Source: Ifrita kowaldi | Taxonomy: Eukaryota; Chordata; Aves; Passeriformes; Cinclosomatidae | Length of the DNA stretch: 64,000 nucleotides | Reading direction: 5' to 3' | Assembly: GCA_013398055.1 (NCBI GenBank) | Contig: VZRS01012571.1 | Coordinates: 86,101 to 150,100, forward strand | Shown: in pieces, positions 61,601 through 64,000 of the stretch | How the letters are laid out: each line of letters starts with the position of its first letter | Numbering within the stretch: the stretch's first letter is position 1 | The notes under the pieces: generated by a model | The model's input: the letters and a program-made list of their open reading frames with translations, nothing else | Database searches by the model: none | What the model was told of the DNA's origin: nothing | Made by a program: the position numbers and the translations under genes

Positions 61601-62732
61601 AAACTGCTAAAACATTTCTGTCTAATGAAGATAAAAATGACCTTGGATAGAGTTCTCAACTTCAAAAGAAAACAAAAATCTTGCGTTCATGCAGAGGCAA
61701 GATAACTGTCAGCACCACCCACTGAGTATTAGCACAGCTGTATCACATTTGCGTTCAGTGTGAATTCTGCAATAGATAAAAGCTTTTCTAAATTTATCTG
61801 TGATGAGAAGCTAAAAGAACACTGATCAAACCTTAACAAAATAAGACCAGAGGAAACACGAATAGTGTACATATGTTGTAAGAAGCTAATTTTCAGAAGA
61901 CAAACTATGTTAATTCTCATTAACCCAATTCCATCTGATTGTTCCCCAGAAAGAGAGTGATGTTTGATATACTGATGTAATAAAATATCACTTGCTTAAA
62001 TCATGCTAGCATGAACAGAACCATTGATGAAAACCTCACAGCAACCTTCTACTATTTTTTCATGACTATATTCTAGGAAAAATAGCATTCTCAAATACAA
62101 ATGCATAAATTGTGCTTAAAAACCTATATTCTTCATGAATACATGGAGGGAAATAATAAATTATTAGCAGAAGTAACTGTAAAAATAACTTTTAGCACCA
62201 AAATGCTGTACTGCAGCAGCCTTTTGAATATTAGAAACTACTTTAAAAAGTTATAACAGGAAACCAAAGTCCAACCAATGAATCTCCTCAAAAGGTGTCT
62301 ACTAGGTAATGAAAAACATTCCCCCTGCAAAAGATAACTGTTATGCTGATAACCCAAAATTCATCAAACCCAGGAGTTTCCTCTTAAGTGCTAAATTCTG
62401 CTCCACTGACCACATCAGAACCCTTCAGTAATACAATACTAGCCTGAAAGAGCCAGGTGGTCTCAGGATCACTTACTTGAGGCTAGAACTGCTAATTATA
62501 CGCTGGTAATTATTACAAATAACATGAAGCCATAATGAACAAATGAAAGACCACTGGAGGGAACATTAAAAATACAGGACATATTACAGACATCTGAATT
62601 GTACCACTTAAATATCAAGAAAAATCAAGAATAGAAAAGAAAATAAACGTCATTTACCAGTCTCTTGCTCTGACATTTTTGCAGATGTAGAAGTTTGGGG
62701 AGTAGAAGTAACATGAAGAAAGTCAAGCGGGG
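1497..62732 (-). CDS. ABI3BP: ABI3BP, internal part of the coding region (about 40 exons; both gene ends outside the window)
   Basis: Minus-strand multi-exon gene for a secreted, matrix-associated protein with FN3 domains separated by a long Pro/Thr/Ser-rich linker. Identification rests on the C-terminal exons: PPQNPPTNLTVVTVEGCP, VENLKPDT, NPLGEGP and KFVGVQLCNSLRYKIYLSDS match what I know of vertebrate ABI3BP in order and spacing. The linker exons (75-, 66- and 48-bp units) fit its variable, repeat-rich middle. Each exon was placed from an AG acceptor, a GT donor and an open frame joining at phase 1 (FN3-internal junctions use phase 2). The signal peptide, first FN3 domain and promoter would lie above 64000; the final C-terminal exons and 3' UTR lie below position 1. 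FNDC1 has a similar C-terminal domain and is the main alternative, but the FN3 and linker sequences favour ABI3BP. Exon skipping cannot be judged from DNA; all linker exons are frame-neutral, so many isoforms are possible. Confidence 0.9.
1659..2646. other. Intron
   Basis: Nothing beyond short chance ORFs on either strand; no recognised repeat. Confidence 0.6.
2647..2676 (-). CDS. ABI3BP: ABI3BP exon: 30-bp linker after the FN3 domain
   Basis: Tiny exon, phase 1 to phase 1, acceptor CCCCCAG, strong donor GTAAGTG. It codes DPRVSEPIS after a split Ala, matching the SADPRVSEP stretch known between the FN3 domain and the C-terminal domain of ABI3BP. The junction with the next exon makes an ATG (Met) codon where I recall Ala in the mammalian protein. 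Too short for ordinary gene finders, but the frame and homology on both sides fit. Confidence 0.88.
2677..4135. other. Intron
   Basis: No exon or recognised repeat. Several overlapping chance ORFs at 3396-4135 have no codon pattern or homology I recognise. Confidence 0.55.
4136..4215 (-). CDS. ABI3BP: ABI3BP exon: FN3 domain, last strands
   Basis: 80 bp, enters in phase 2 and leaves in phase 1. Acceptor TCTCCAG, donor GTGAGA. It codes YEFHVKPRNPLGEGPSSN then VVTFSTES, the typical F and G strands of a fibronectin type III fold: the Tyr-x-Phe-x-Val strand, an N-x-x-G-E-G-P turn, and a closing Val-x-Phe-Ser-Thr strand. It completes the domain begun in the exons at 15623 and 14067. Confidence 0.93.
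4216..14066. other. Large ~9.9-kb intron within the FN3 domain
   Basis: Longest intron seen. It holds the purine microsatellite at 7655-7840. Otherwise it is AT-rich sequence with short chance ORFs (for example 4869-5144 +, 11139-11507 +, 11950-12255 +), none with recognisable protein similarity or splice-compatible frame. A possible old retroelement trace lies near 9520-9600, but I cannot assign it. Confidence 0.55.
7655..7840 (+). repeat. Purine-rich microsatellite with a G-quadruplex-type core
   Basis: Almost pure A/G on the + strand. In order: a GA-rich part (7655-7696), six copies of the 10-mer ATGGAAGGAA (7711-7760), then GGAA/GGGA repeats to 7840. At 7786-7804 five GGG runs are separated by single A. 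In the ABI3BP pre-mRNA (minus strand) this is a long pyrimidine tract. Open reading frames through it (7485-7970 +) code only Lys/Glu/Gly/Arg low complexity and are not genes. Confidence 0.95.
14067..14178 (-). CDS. ABI3BP: ABI3BP exon: FN3 domain, middle strands
   Basis: 112 bp, phase 1 in, phase 2 out. Acceptor TTTCCAG, donor GTAATT. It codes YEVVSTENGGSEGEKEKS, then an Asn-Gln-Thr N-glycosylation sequon and TVENLKPDT, the C' to E/F region of a fibronectin type III domain with the characteristic L-x-P before the next strand. The junctions rebuild a Glu codon on the N side and a Ser codon on the C side. Confidence 0.94.
14179..15622. other. Intron
   Basis: No exon or clear repeat; a short CA-rich patch near 14384-14405 and an A run near 14740. 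Chance ORFs only. Confidence 0.55.
15623..15835 (-). CDS. ABI3BP: ABI3BP exon: FN3 domain start with preceding linker
   Basis: 213 bp, phase 1 to 1. Acceptor TTCTTAG. It codes a linker (PHVKYMKKDDDVPC, then SLEHFPQEEAG) and the first strands of the fibronectin type III domain: PPQNPPTNLTVVTVEGCP, then FVILDWEKP with the core Trp. NLT and NDT are N-glycosylation sequons. The donor is GTTGGT, weaker than the other donors here, but the spliced product continues exactly into YEVVSTENG of the next exon as in the known family. Confidence 0.94.
16506..16574 (-). CDS. ABI3BP: ABI3BP linker exon (69 bp)
   Basis: Phase 1 to 1; acceptor TCCTACAG, donor GTAGG. Codes DATVFSSSPTSETDSSGKP then RYQ, a Ser/Thr-rich spacer directly before the FN3-bearing exon. 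The TSETDSSG stretch fits the ABI3BP linker as I recall it. Confidence 0.88.
16575..17935. other. Intron
   Basis: No exon or recognised repeat; an A-rich run at 17885-17905 sits about 30 bases from the donor of the next exon upstream. Confidence 0.55.
17936..18019 (-). CDS. ABI3BP: ABI3BP linker exon (84 bp)
   Basis: Phase 1 to 1; acceptor ACTTCAG, donor GTGAGC. Codes KPAGPTPPVRTGTFYKTP then TAFATPEYY. The PPVRTGTFYKTP core is a recognisable ABI3BP segment and the frame joins its neighbours. Confidence 0.9.
18020..20258. other. Intron with a possible old CR1-like stretch and a 40-bp tandem duplication
   Basis: The region 19300-19495 + resembles a decayed CR1/LINE-like 3' segment (a 'TGGAACTGTCTCTCCAGGGA' phrase followed by 'AAGCTGGATAAA'), but it is too diverged to be sure. 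A recent-looking 40-bp tandem duplication lies at 19553-19632. Confidence 0.4.
19553..19632. repeat. 40-bp tandem duplication (two copies)
   Basis: Copies 19553-19592 and 19593-19632 differ at one base that I can see (GTGAAATTTC versus GTGACATTTC). Intronic. Confidence 0.95.
20259..20369 (-). CDS. ABI3BP: ABI3BP linker exon (111 bp)
   Basis: Phase 1 to 1; acceptor CGTTCAG, donor GTATCT. Codes TRSPGPQHPPIPPARPTQ, then RRKPLPPNTVTGKPGSP. Proline makes up a large share of residues and the segment is basic; a flexible extended linker is likely. Confidence 0.9.
20370..22169. other. Intron
   Basis: Nothing recognised apart from chance ORFs. Confidence 0.5.
22170..22265 (-). CDS. ABI3BP: ABI3BP linker exon (96 bp)
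   Basis: Phase 1 to 1; acceptor TTTTATAG, donor GTAAGG. Codes DLYAPEDIARPIDTDVKKPP then EYIDTWQKPIS. Unlike the repeat exons it is acidic and has a Trp. It looks unique in the window, so it marks the end of the repeat array on the C-terminal side. Confidence 0.9.
22266..27559. other. Large ~5.3-kb intron
   Basis: Separates the repeat array from the unique linker exons. I see no convincing exon. A donor-like site at 26330 with a short open frame behind it was considered and rejected. Confidence 0.5.
27560..27634 (-). CDS. ABI3BP: ABI3BP linker exon (75 bp)
   Basis: Phase 1 to 1; acceptor CTCACAG, donor GTAGAG. Codes FSKTTLAPARTKAPELPKW then IEPTT. Its acceptor is preceded by an expanded A/G microsatellite at 27650-27709 (a pyrimidine tract on the coding strand). 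Confidence 0.88.
27650..27709. repeat. A/G microsatellite forming the polypyrimidine tract of the adjacent exon
   Basis: About 60 bases of AAAAAAG and AAG units, ending 15 bases before the 27560-27634 exon on the coding side. On the minus strand it reads as an unusually long T/C tract next to a 3' splice site. Confidence 0.9.
27991..28056 (-). CDS. ABI3BP: ABI3BP linker exon (66 bp)
   Basis: Phase 1 to 1; acceptor TCTTTTAG, donor GTAATA. Codes PHKTRLTSARPKPLDKSQ then TRP; basic, and ends like the KP/RP repeat exons. Confidence 0.9.
28057..29185. other. Intron
   Basis: No exon or recognised repeat; chance ORFs at 28460-28738 and 28850-29125 (+). Confidence 0.5.
29186..29260 (-). CDS. ABI3BP: ABI3BP linker exon (75 bp)
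   Basis: Phase 1 to 1; acceptor ATTTTCAG, donor GTAATT. Codes PNETYHISPRPKIGQATEIP then WYNT. Contains an NET sequon. Confidence 0.9.
29733..29807 (-). CDS. ABI3BP: ABI3BP linker exon (75 bp)
   Basis: Phase 1 to 1; acceptor TTTTTTAG, donor GTAATG. Codes PRATHLGSINLVTVHVVD then GSKITL; more hydrophobic (alternating Val) than the other linker exons, and it could form a short beta strand. Confidence 0.87.
29808..31414. other. Intron (or two introns if the microexon is real)
   Basis: Apart from the candidate microexon at 30287-30304, no feature; short G run at 30736. Confidence 0.5.
30287..30304 (-). CDS. ABI3BP: Possible 18-bp ABI3BP microexon
   Basis: Between TTTTTAG and a near-perfect donor (A then GTAAGTAGG). 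It codes TAPYA with split codons at each side, phase 1 to 1, so it joins the exons at 31415 and 29733 in frame. The upstream pyrimidine tract is short. Sequence alone cannot tell a true microexon from a chance pair of splice signals. Confidence 0.4.
31415..31489 (-). CDS. ABI3BP: ABI3BP type-A repeat exon (75 bp)
   Basis: Phase 1 to 1; acceptor CTTTCAG followed by CTCC, donor GTAATT. Codes APKETLLIPSKSKTSVRPEV then PQTKP, a textbook copy of the array's repeat. Very close to the exon at 49495. Confidence 0.93.
31965..32036 (-). CDS. ABI3BP: ABI3BP linker exon (72 bp)
   Basis: Phase 1 to 1; acceptor CTTAACAG, donor GTAAAT. Codes IHPTTPQPIITKSTTTGHS then RATM; Thr-rich, a likely O-glycosylation stretch. 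It ends in the -AT- form typical of the exons that precede type-A repeats. Confidence 0.9.
32666..32740 (-). CDS. ABI3BP: ABI3BP type-A repeat exon (75 bp)
   Basis: Phase 1 to 1; acceptor TATTCCAG, donor GTAATG. Codes APTEKQFIHTKRKPTEKPRV then PYTKP; a diverged copy with Lys-rich character. Confidence 0.92.
32741..34361. other. Intron with a tRNA-derived SINE
   Basis: Holds the SINE at 33946-34072; otherwise unremarkable AT-rich sequence. Confidence 0.6.
33946..34072 (+). mobile_element. tRNA-Ile-derived SINE with CR1-like tail (passerine TguSINE1 type)
   Basis: The 5' part (GATTAACTTGGTTAGAGCAT, then GGTGCTAATAAT) follows the A-box and anticodon arm of tRNA-Ile. The B-box side is shortened. 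The 3' part, from 'GTTGGACTTGATGATCCTCA' to a terminal ATTCTGTG-like repeat, is the typical CR1 3' end. The combination matches the tRNA/CR1 chimeric SINE known from songbirds. Orientation is set by the tail repeat on the right. Several lesions and loss of the B-box region indicate an old, inactive copy. Confidence 0.75.
34362..34436 (-). CDS. ABI3BP: ABI3BP linker exon (75 bp)
   Basis: Phase 1 to 1; acceptor CCAACAG, donor GTAACT. Codes ILPTFDEPDTTVIPRIPER then TKATF after a split Glu; ends in -ATF- like the type-B exons. Confidence 0.91.
35078..35152 (-). CDS. ABI3BP: ABI3BP type-A repeat exon (75 bp)
   Basis: Phase 1 to 1; acceptor CTTTCAG, donor GTAAAT. Codes LREPQRIPFQPRATPIPDAP then YRKP. 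Partner of the 48-bp exon at 35613 in the two-exon repeat unit. Confidence 0.92.
35613..35660 (-). CDS. ABI3BP: ABI3BP type-B repeat exon (48 bp)
   Basis: Phase 1 to 1; acceptor ATGAAG (poor pyrimidine tract), donor GTAAAC. Codes VAASTFTVEQQKTAT. Same length and context as the 48-bp exons at 37957, 40129 and 42290, but the most diverged of the four. Confidence 0.82.
36327..36401 (-). CDS. ABI3BP: ABI3BP type-A repeat exon (75 bp) with duplicated acceptor
   Basis: Phase 1 to 1; acceptor TTCCACAG, donor GTACGT. Codes PKESRRVPSKPRASPSPDVP then HTRP. A 54-bp tandem duplication across the acceptor makes a second TTCACAG at 36455. Using it would give a 129-bp exon, still in frame and without a stop. 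Confidence 0.92.
36398..36505. repeat. 54-bp tandem duplication spanning a splice acceptor
   Basis: Copies 36398-36451 and 36452-36505 share GGACCTGTG, GCAAAGTTTTGAA and TTGAGGATGATGATT. The first copy includes the end of the exon at 36327-36401; the second repeats the exon edge and acceptor inside the intron. Confidence 0.9.
37243..37317 (-). CDS. ABI3BP: ABI3BP type-A repeat exon (75 bp)
   Basis: Phase 1 to 1; acceptor CTTTCAG, donor GTAAGC. Codes SKDPYHRPLKPRTSPSPRVP then PTRA. It ends in A rather than the usual G, so the next junction makes Ser. Confidence 0.93.
37957..38004 (-). CDS. ABI3BP: ABI3BP type-B repeat exon (48 bp)
   Basis: Phase 1 to 1; acceptor AATGCAG, donor GTAATG. Codes LETIRFRTEKPKSKI. 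Aligns position by position with the 48-bp exons at 40129 and 42290. Confidence 0.9.
   Translation of the reverse strand, partial: FWKQLGLELRNQSQK
38005..39363. other. Intron carrying an LTR element
   Basis: Contains the 549-bp LTR at 38415-38963, which accounts for the higher GC in this stretch and for the chance ORFs at 38523-38835. Confidence 0.7.
38415..38963. mobile_element. Solo LTR of an avian endogenous retrovirus (ERVL-like)
   Basis: 549 bp of a widespread bird LTR sequence: the left end starts near 'CTGGGTCTGGCTGGGATGGA', the middle has 'ACAGCTGAACCACCCTGGCC', and the right end is 'CTGGCTGGGGTCAACCCCC' then TACA. Flanks ATACC (38410-38414) and GTACC (38964-38968) look like a 5-bp target duplication with one change. 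No internal viral coding sequence is present, so this is a solo LTR left by recombination. Orientation is left open; the ACA end on the right would be TGT on the minus strand. Confidence 0.8.
39364..39459 (-). CDS. ABI3BP: Possible ABI3BP exon (96 bp) or decayed repeat exon
   Basis: Donor side (CAACCTG then GTAAGC) looks just like the type-A exons. With acceptor GTGATCAG the frame is open, phase 1 to 1: ELQIYVYPLGIYVGAFLEG then QNPVTCRIYKQP. The composition (aromatic, Cys, few Pro) is unlike the linker, so it may be a type-A exon whose body has decayed or been replaced while its donor survived. Confidence 0.3.
39526..39600 (-). CDS. ABI3BP: ABI3BP type-A repeat exon (75 bp)
   Basis: Phase 1 to 1; acceptor TCCTCAG behind a run of 20 T (coding strand), donor GTAAGT. 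Codes PREPQHVPSKPRTSPSPEVP then RTRP, close to the consensus of the array. Confidence 0.94.
39610..39629. repeat. 20-base A run (poly-T tract of the adjacent acceptor)
   Basis: Uninterrupted A on the + strand, 9 bases from the exon at 39526-39600; on the coding strand it is the acceptor's pyrimidine tract. Confidence 0.9.
40129..40176 (-). CDS. ABI3BP: ABI3BP type-B repeat exon (48 bp)
   Basis: Phase 1 to 1; acceptor GATACAG, donor GTAACA. Codes LESITLRTGQLKPTI; near-identical pattern to LEPITLRTEPPRSPI at 42290. Confidence 0.92.
40177..41736. other. Intron
   Basis: No exon or recognised repeat; chance ORFs at 40619-40897 (-) and 41140-41439 (+). Confidence 0.5.
41737..41811 (-). CDS. ABI3BP: ABI3BP type-A repeat exon (75 bp)
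   Basis: Phase 1 to 1; acceptor CTTCCAG, donor GTAAAC. Codes APKETQRVPSKPKTSPKPYI then PQAKD. Partner of the 48-bp exon at 42290. Confidence 0.93.
42290..42337 (-). CDS. ABI3BP: ABI3BP type-B repeat exon (48 bp)
   Basis: Phase 1 to 1; acceptor TGTTGCAG, donor GTAATA. Codes LEPITLRTEPPRSPI. First (most N-terminal) of the four 48-bp copies. Confidence 0.92.
   Translation of the reverse strand, partial: SWNLLHLELNHQGHP
42338..43834. other. Intron
   Basis: No exon or recognised repeat. Confidence 0.5.
43835..43903 (-). CDS. ABI3BP: ABI3BP linker exon (69 bp)
   Basis: Phase 1 to 1; donor GTAATG. Acceptor TTCCAG is followed directly by CAG, a tandem acceptor that could drop one codon. Codes ATIPVSVTTRSPYTYERP then KTAE. 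Shares its CAGCAAC start with the exon at 50119. Confidence 0.9.
44052..44066 (-). CDS. ABI3BP: Possible 15-bp ABI3BP microexon
   Basis: AAAGCAG acceptor after a T-rich stretch, then CAAAAGTCACACAGG and donor GTAATT. In phase (1 to 1) it would add KVTQ plus a split codon. Weak evidence; it may be chance or a remnant of a type-B exon. Confidence 0.2.
45080..45150 (+). mobile_element. CR1 LINE fragment (likely)
   Basis: The phrase 'CCAGAGAAGTTGTGGAGTCT' followed by 'CCCTGGAGATATT' is typical of the region before the CR1 3' end in birds. Only about 70 bases are recognisable. Confidence 0.5.
46909..46925. repeat. 17-base T run
   Basis: Homopolymer in intron, about 145 bases from the donor of the exon at 47073. 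Other homopolymers of similar size lie at 60929-60942 (T) and 61325-61340 (A). Confidence 0.9.
47073..47153 (-). CDS. ABI3BP: ABI3BP type-A repeat exon (81 bp, two extra codons)
   Basis: Phase 1 to 1; acceptor CTTTCAG, donor GTAACT. Codes APKEAKLTTSASKPRPSARP then QKPRTKP. Length differs from the usual 75 bp by two codons inside the TTSA stretch. Confidence 0.93.
47154..48360. other. Intron
   Basis: No feature recognised. Confidence 0.5.
48361..48426 (-). CDS. ABI3BP: ABI3BP type-B-like linker exon (66 bp)
   Basis: Phase 1 to 1; acceptor TTTCTAG, donor GTAATA. Codes PKTPLLEPKTSQTLEQPK then ATL; ends -ATL like the exon at 50119 and precedes a type-A exon. Confidence 0.91.
   Translation of the reverse strand, partial: PLKHHFWSLKLLRLLNNQKQP
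49495..49569 (-). CDS. ABI3BP: ABI3BP type-A repeat exon (75 bp)
   Basis: Phase 1 to 1; acceptor CTTTCAG, donor GTAATT. Codes APKEIPLIPSKPKPSAIPEV then QHVKP; closest relative in the window is the exon at 31415 (shared PKExxLIPSKxK). Confidence 0.93.
50119..50196 (-). CDS. ABI3BP: ABI3BP linker exon (78 bp)
   Basis: Phase 1 to 1; donor GTAATG; acceptor TTCCAG directly followed by CAG (tandem acceptor). Codes ATSESILESFTPKTSRPF then QWPRVTL. The ILESFTPKTSRP core is a longer form of the type-B exon. Confidence 0.91.
50197..51029. other. Intron
   Basis: No feature recognised. Confidence 0.5.
51030..51104 (-). CDS. ABI3BP: ABI3BP linker exon (75 bp)
   Basis: Phase 1 to 1; acceptor TTTTATAG, donor GTACAA. 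Codes FSGVQPVLSSPVAPSKPEI then ADAGP; a diverged type-A copy (PxxPSKPEI). Confidence 0.88.
52036..52110 (-). CDS. ABI3BP: ABI3BP linker exon (75 bp)
   Basis: Phase 1 to 1; acceptor TTCCACAG, donor GTAATA. Codes TSSADLEKSMPALSRTPHV then LTTTA; Ser/Thr-rich. Confidence 0.88.
53179..53253 (-). CDS. ABI3BP: ABI3BP linker exon (75 bp), duplicated with 62658-62732
   Basis: Phase 1 to 1; acceptor TTTTCCAG, donor GTAAAT. Codes SLDSNHISFLSQTSASAEIP then KIKT. Shares LD, QTS-SA and flanking splice sequence with the exon 9.5 kb away at 62658. Confidence 0.9.
53482..53852. repeat. Intronic duplicated block, copy 1 (partner at 63535-64000)
   Basis: Shares long stretches with 63535-64000, for example 'GGTTGGCTAAAAGCACAA', 'GGCTGCCAGTGTCTCAAACC' and 'TTCCCACTTCCAGGTGATGG'. 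It lacks about 110 bases that the partner has after GGAAAGGC. The small ORFs here on both strands are non-coding by-products. Confidence 0.9.
53853..54174. other. Intron next to the duplicated block
   Basis: No exon. ORFs at 53823-54240 on both strands lack recognisable protein features. Confidence 0.5.
54175..54240 (-). CDS. ABI3BP: ABI3BP linker exon (66 bp), type C
   Basis: Phase 1 to 1; acceptor GATCTTAG, donor GTAACT. Codes TRRPRLKSTTPSSLATQQ then TVM. Homologous in coding and flanking sequence to the exon at 60691 and the dead exon at 55706. Confidence 0.88.
54621..54680 (-). CDS. ABI3BP: ABI3BP linker exon (60 bp), type D
   Basis: Phase 1 to 1; acceptor ACCGTAG, donor GTAAAT. Codes TERPVLESTSSASRETTRM. 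Aligns with the 66-bp exon at 56187 (RPVLExTS) with two codons fewer. Confidence 0.86.
55706..55768 (-). pseudogene. Dead ABI3BP exon copy: acceptor AG changed to GG
   Basis: 63 bp aligning with the exon at 54175: SQKPKLKSISPYLASQGTVE against TRRPRLKSTTPSSLATQQTV. The frame is open and a GT donor is present (GTATAA), but the position of the acceptor reads ATCTTGG where the live copies read ATCTTAG. The nearest alternative AG (TTTCTCAG, 8 bases inside) would give 55 bases and shift the frame. So the exon is probably not spliced in, although its coding sequence has not yet degraded. Confidence 0.75.
56187..56252 (-). CDS. ABI3BP: ABI3BP linker exon (66 bp), type D
   Basis: Phase 1 to 1; acceptor AATCTTAG, donor GTAAAC. 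Codes LPRPVLEPTSFPFLKTMRP then VM. Sister of the exon at 54621; its C-side neighbour in the duplicated pair is the dead exon at 55706. Confidence 0.87.
57385..57435 (-). CDS. ABI3BP: Possible ABI3BP linker exon (51 bp)
   Basis: Good acceptor (ATTTTTCAG) and a weak donor (GAGAA then GTGTGT). Open and frame-neutral, phase 1 to 1, coding NKMKMERTVHSPVPQR. The basic, Pro-containing content and size are like type-B exons. A second donor-like GTACAT inside it would give a shorter product, so support is moderate. Confidence 0.4.
57436..60090. other. Intron (~2.7 kb)
   Basis: No exon or recognised repeat. Length is greater than the usual spacing of the array. Confidence 0.5.
60091..60165 (-). CDS. 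ABI3BP: ABI3BP type-A-like repeat exon (75 bp)
   Basis: Phase 1 to 1; acceptor CTTTCAG, donor GTAATA. Codes FDENQHITSRSETSSIQEMP then STVP. The flanking splice sequences match the type-A exons; the peptide is diverged and more acidic. Confidence 0.9.
60691..60756 (-). CDS. ABI3BP: ABI3BP linker exon (66 bp), type C
   Basis: Phase 1 to 1; acceptor GATCTTAG, donor GTAAAT. Codes TQGSGQKITSHPFVETRGS then VM. Sequence and flanks align with the exon at 54175. Confidence 0.87.
60757..62657. other. Intron
   Basis: No exon; T run at 60929-60942 and A run at 61325-61340. ORF 61055-61282 (+) has no recognisable features. Confidence 0.5.
62658..62732 (-). CDS. ABI3BP: ABI3BP linker exon (75 bp), most N-terminal exon seen
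   Basis: Phase 1 to 1; acceptor TTTTCCAG, donor GTAAAT. Codes PLDFLHVTSTPQTSTSAKM then SEQET. Duplicate of the exon at 53179. Confidence 0.9.
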
Positions 62733-64000
62733 CTGGAAAAAAATGGTGGCTTATTATTTAAAAAATACATGAACCATGACACCATGGCATCACCTGCAAC
62801 CATGGACTCAATGGTTTAAATTGCAAACAATAAAGAACTGAAAAAAAATACATTCTGCAAAATTAGCAGAATTTTAAAAAGAAAGAGGTTAATATGCAAA
62901 GATGTGTAAAACCACACAAACATAATGCAAAAAATTAAACAGAATGACACAAGGAATATGGAAAAAAATTCCCATGTGGTTAGAAGGAATGCAAGACTGA
63001 AAAAGTACAAGACCACTGGCCAAGAGGAGTCAAGGAGAAAGCAAATTTATGAGACGAAGGTACTGGAAAAAATCCAATTAAAAAATTTGGCAAAAATAAA
63101 AGAACATAAAAAGTGGTTCAGACAACGTCACCAGGCAGGGAAACAGAAATGAATATCCTTAGCCCAGCCAAATTTATACGCTTTGTTATAATTACAAGTA
63201 TCTGATTTCTCCACTCTAAAACCAAGAAAGCTCAGAAAATTACTTTAAGTAATGCAAAGCAGGGAATGTGAATTCCCTGGAAAAGATCCCAAAGTGAGTG
63301 AAATATCTCAGTTGATATGAAAGCAAGATTGCTCCAGACGAAAGTGCCAAGTCACTTAATACTGTTCATTACATTTTTAACTTGCACTCAACTTCAGATG
63401 TTAGTCTCACCAGCCTGCTCACATAATACTTTGTTGCTCCACGGGCCACAAAATGCTACAAGGACACAGGACTGGTCTTGCACATCTGGCAATGTGAAAG
63501 AAGCTGTCGCCACAAGCACCTCCACCACTGCCCCCAAGTGGCACAGCCAATGCCTGAATTGACTGTGGTTTGCACGTATGGCCTCATTTATATCTACACT
63601 TAAGGTTTGCCCCAATATAGGCCAGAGAAGTAACAGGTTGGCTAAAAGCACAATAATATCTCTTGGGAAGACTGCTGCCTTGCATGGTTTTCAAATCTGC
63701 AAGAAATATCATTACTGCCAGAGGCTGCCAGTGTCTCAAACCATGAAGAAACATCCTGTTATTCACCAAAAGCTGAAATGAGGTATTGATTTTAAAAAAC
63801 CCAACACAGCCTCAAAAGCAGCAGCAGAGCAGAGCATTCCCACTTCCAGGTGATGGCAATGGAAAGGCATGGGCGGAAGAAACCCAGCCACCTTGAAAGT
63901 CAGTGGTGAGGCAACCAAGACCTGCAGCCCTGCCCAAGGAATGCCTAAAGGACAGCTGAACTTCTGTGCTGTGTTCTTGTGCCAGCCCAGCTGGGATTTG
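62733..64000. other. Intron running out of the window, with duplicated block copy 2
   Basis: 62733-63534 holds nothing recognised. From 63535 it is the second copy of the block at 53482-53852. The next exon in coding direction lies outside. Confidence 0.6.
63535..64000. repeat. Intronic duplicated block, copy 2 (partner at 53482-53852)
   Basis: Aligns through the window end ('GTGCCAGCCCAGCTGGGATT'). About 110 bases after GGAAAGGCATGG are absent from copy 1. Confidence 0.9.

Noticed and set aside
1..64000. CRISPR arrays, bacterial operons, prophage or other undescribed prokaryotic systems
   Set aside because: The sequence is vertebrate nuclear DNA with one intron-rich gene. The repeats are duplicated exons and microsatellites, not spacer arrays.

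Overview
The window looks like nuclear DNA of a bird, most likely a songbird. It is AT-rich and intron-rich. It holds an avian-type LTR with a probable 5-bp target duplication, a CR1-like fragment, and a short + strand retroposon at 33946-34072 with a tRNA-Ile-like head and a CR1-like tail, a combination known from passerines. I see no bacterial-style gene organisation, no CRISPR array and no intact transposon coding region.

Essentially the whole window is the inside of one minus-strand gene, ABI3BP (ABI family member 3 binding protein, also TARSH or target of Nesh-SH3), an extracellular-matrix protein. Its 5' end (promoter, signal peptide, N-terminal fibronectin type III domain) lies beyond position 64000. 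Its last C-terminal exons and 3' UTR lie below position 1. Read in coding direction (high to low coordinate), there are three zones. (1) 62.7-27.6 kb: a long array of very small exons, mostly 48, 66 or 75 bp, coding Pro/Thr/Ser/Lys-rich linker repeats of the type xPKExxxxPSKPxxSPxPEVPxTKP. (2) 22.3-16.5 kb: less repetitive linker exons. (3) 15.8-1.5 kb: three exons coding the C-terminal-side fibronectin type III domain, then a 30-bp linker exon and a large exon of the conserved C-terminal domain.

I placed 40 exons from splice signals plus reading frame. All except the FN3-internal ones begin and end in phase 1 and are multiples of three, so exons can be gained, lost or skipped without shifting the frame. 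Four further exons are tentative: 57385-57435, 44052-44066, 39364-39459 and 30287-30304. One more, 55706-55768, has an open frame but a broken acceptor and is called a dead exon.

The most interesting structure is the ongoing tandem amplification of this exon array. There is a ~2.2-kb two-exon period at 35-42.3 kb, a ~1.5-kb two-exon duplication at 54.2-56.3 kb with one dead member, and a ~10-kb spaced exon-plus-intron duplication (53.2-53.85 kb versus 62.7-64.0 kb). A 54-bp duplication across a splice acceptor also creates a second, in-frame acceptor. The introns otherwise hold scattered microsatellites, a G-rich purine tract and a few retroelement fragments. I recognise no gene on the plus strand.
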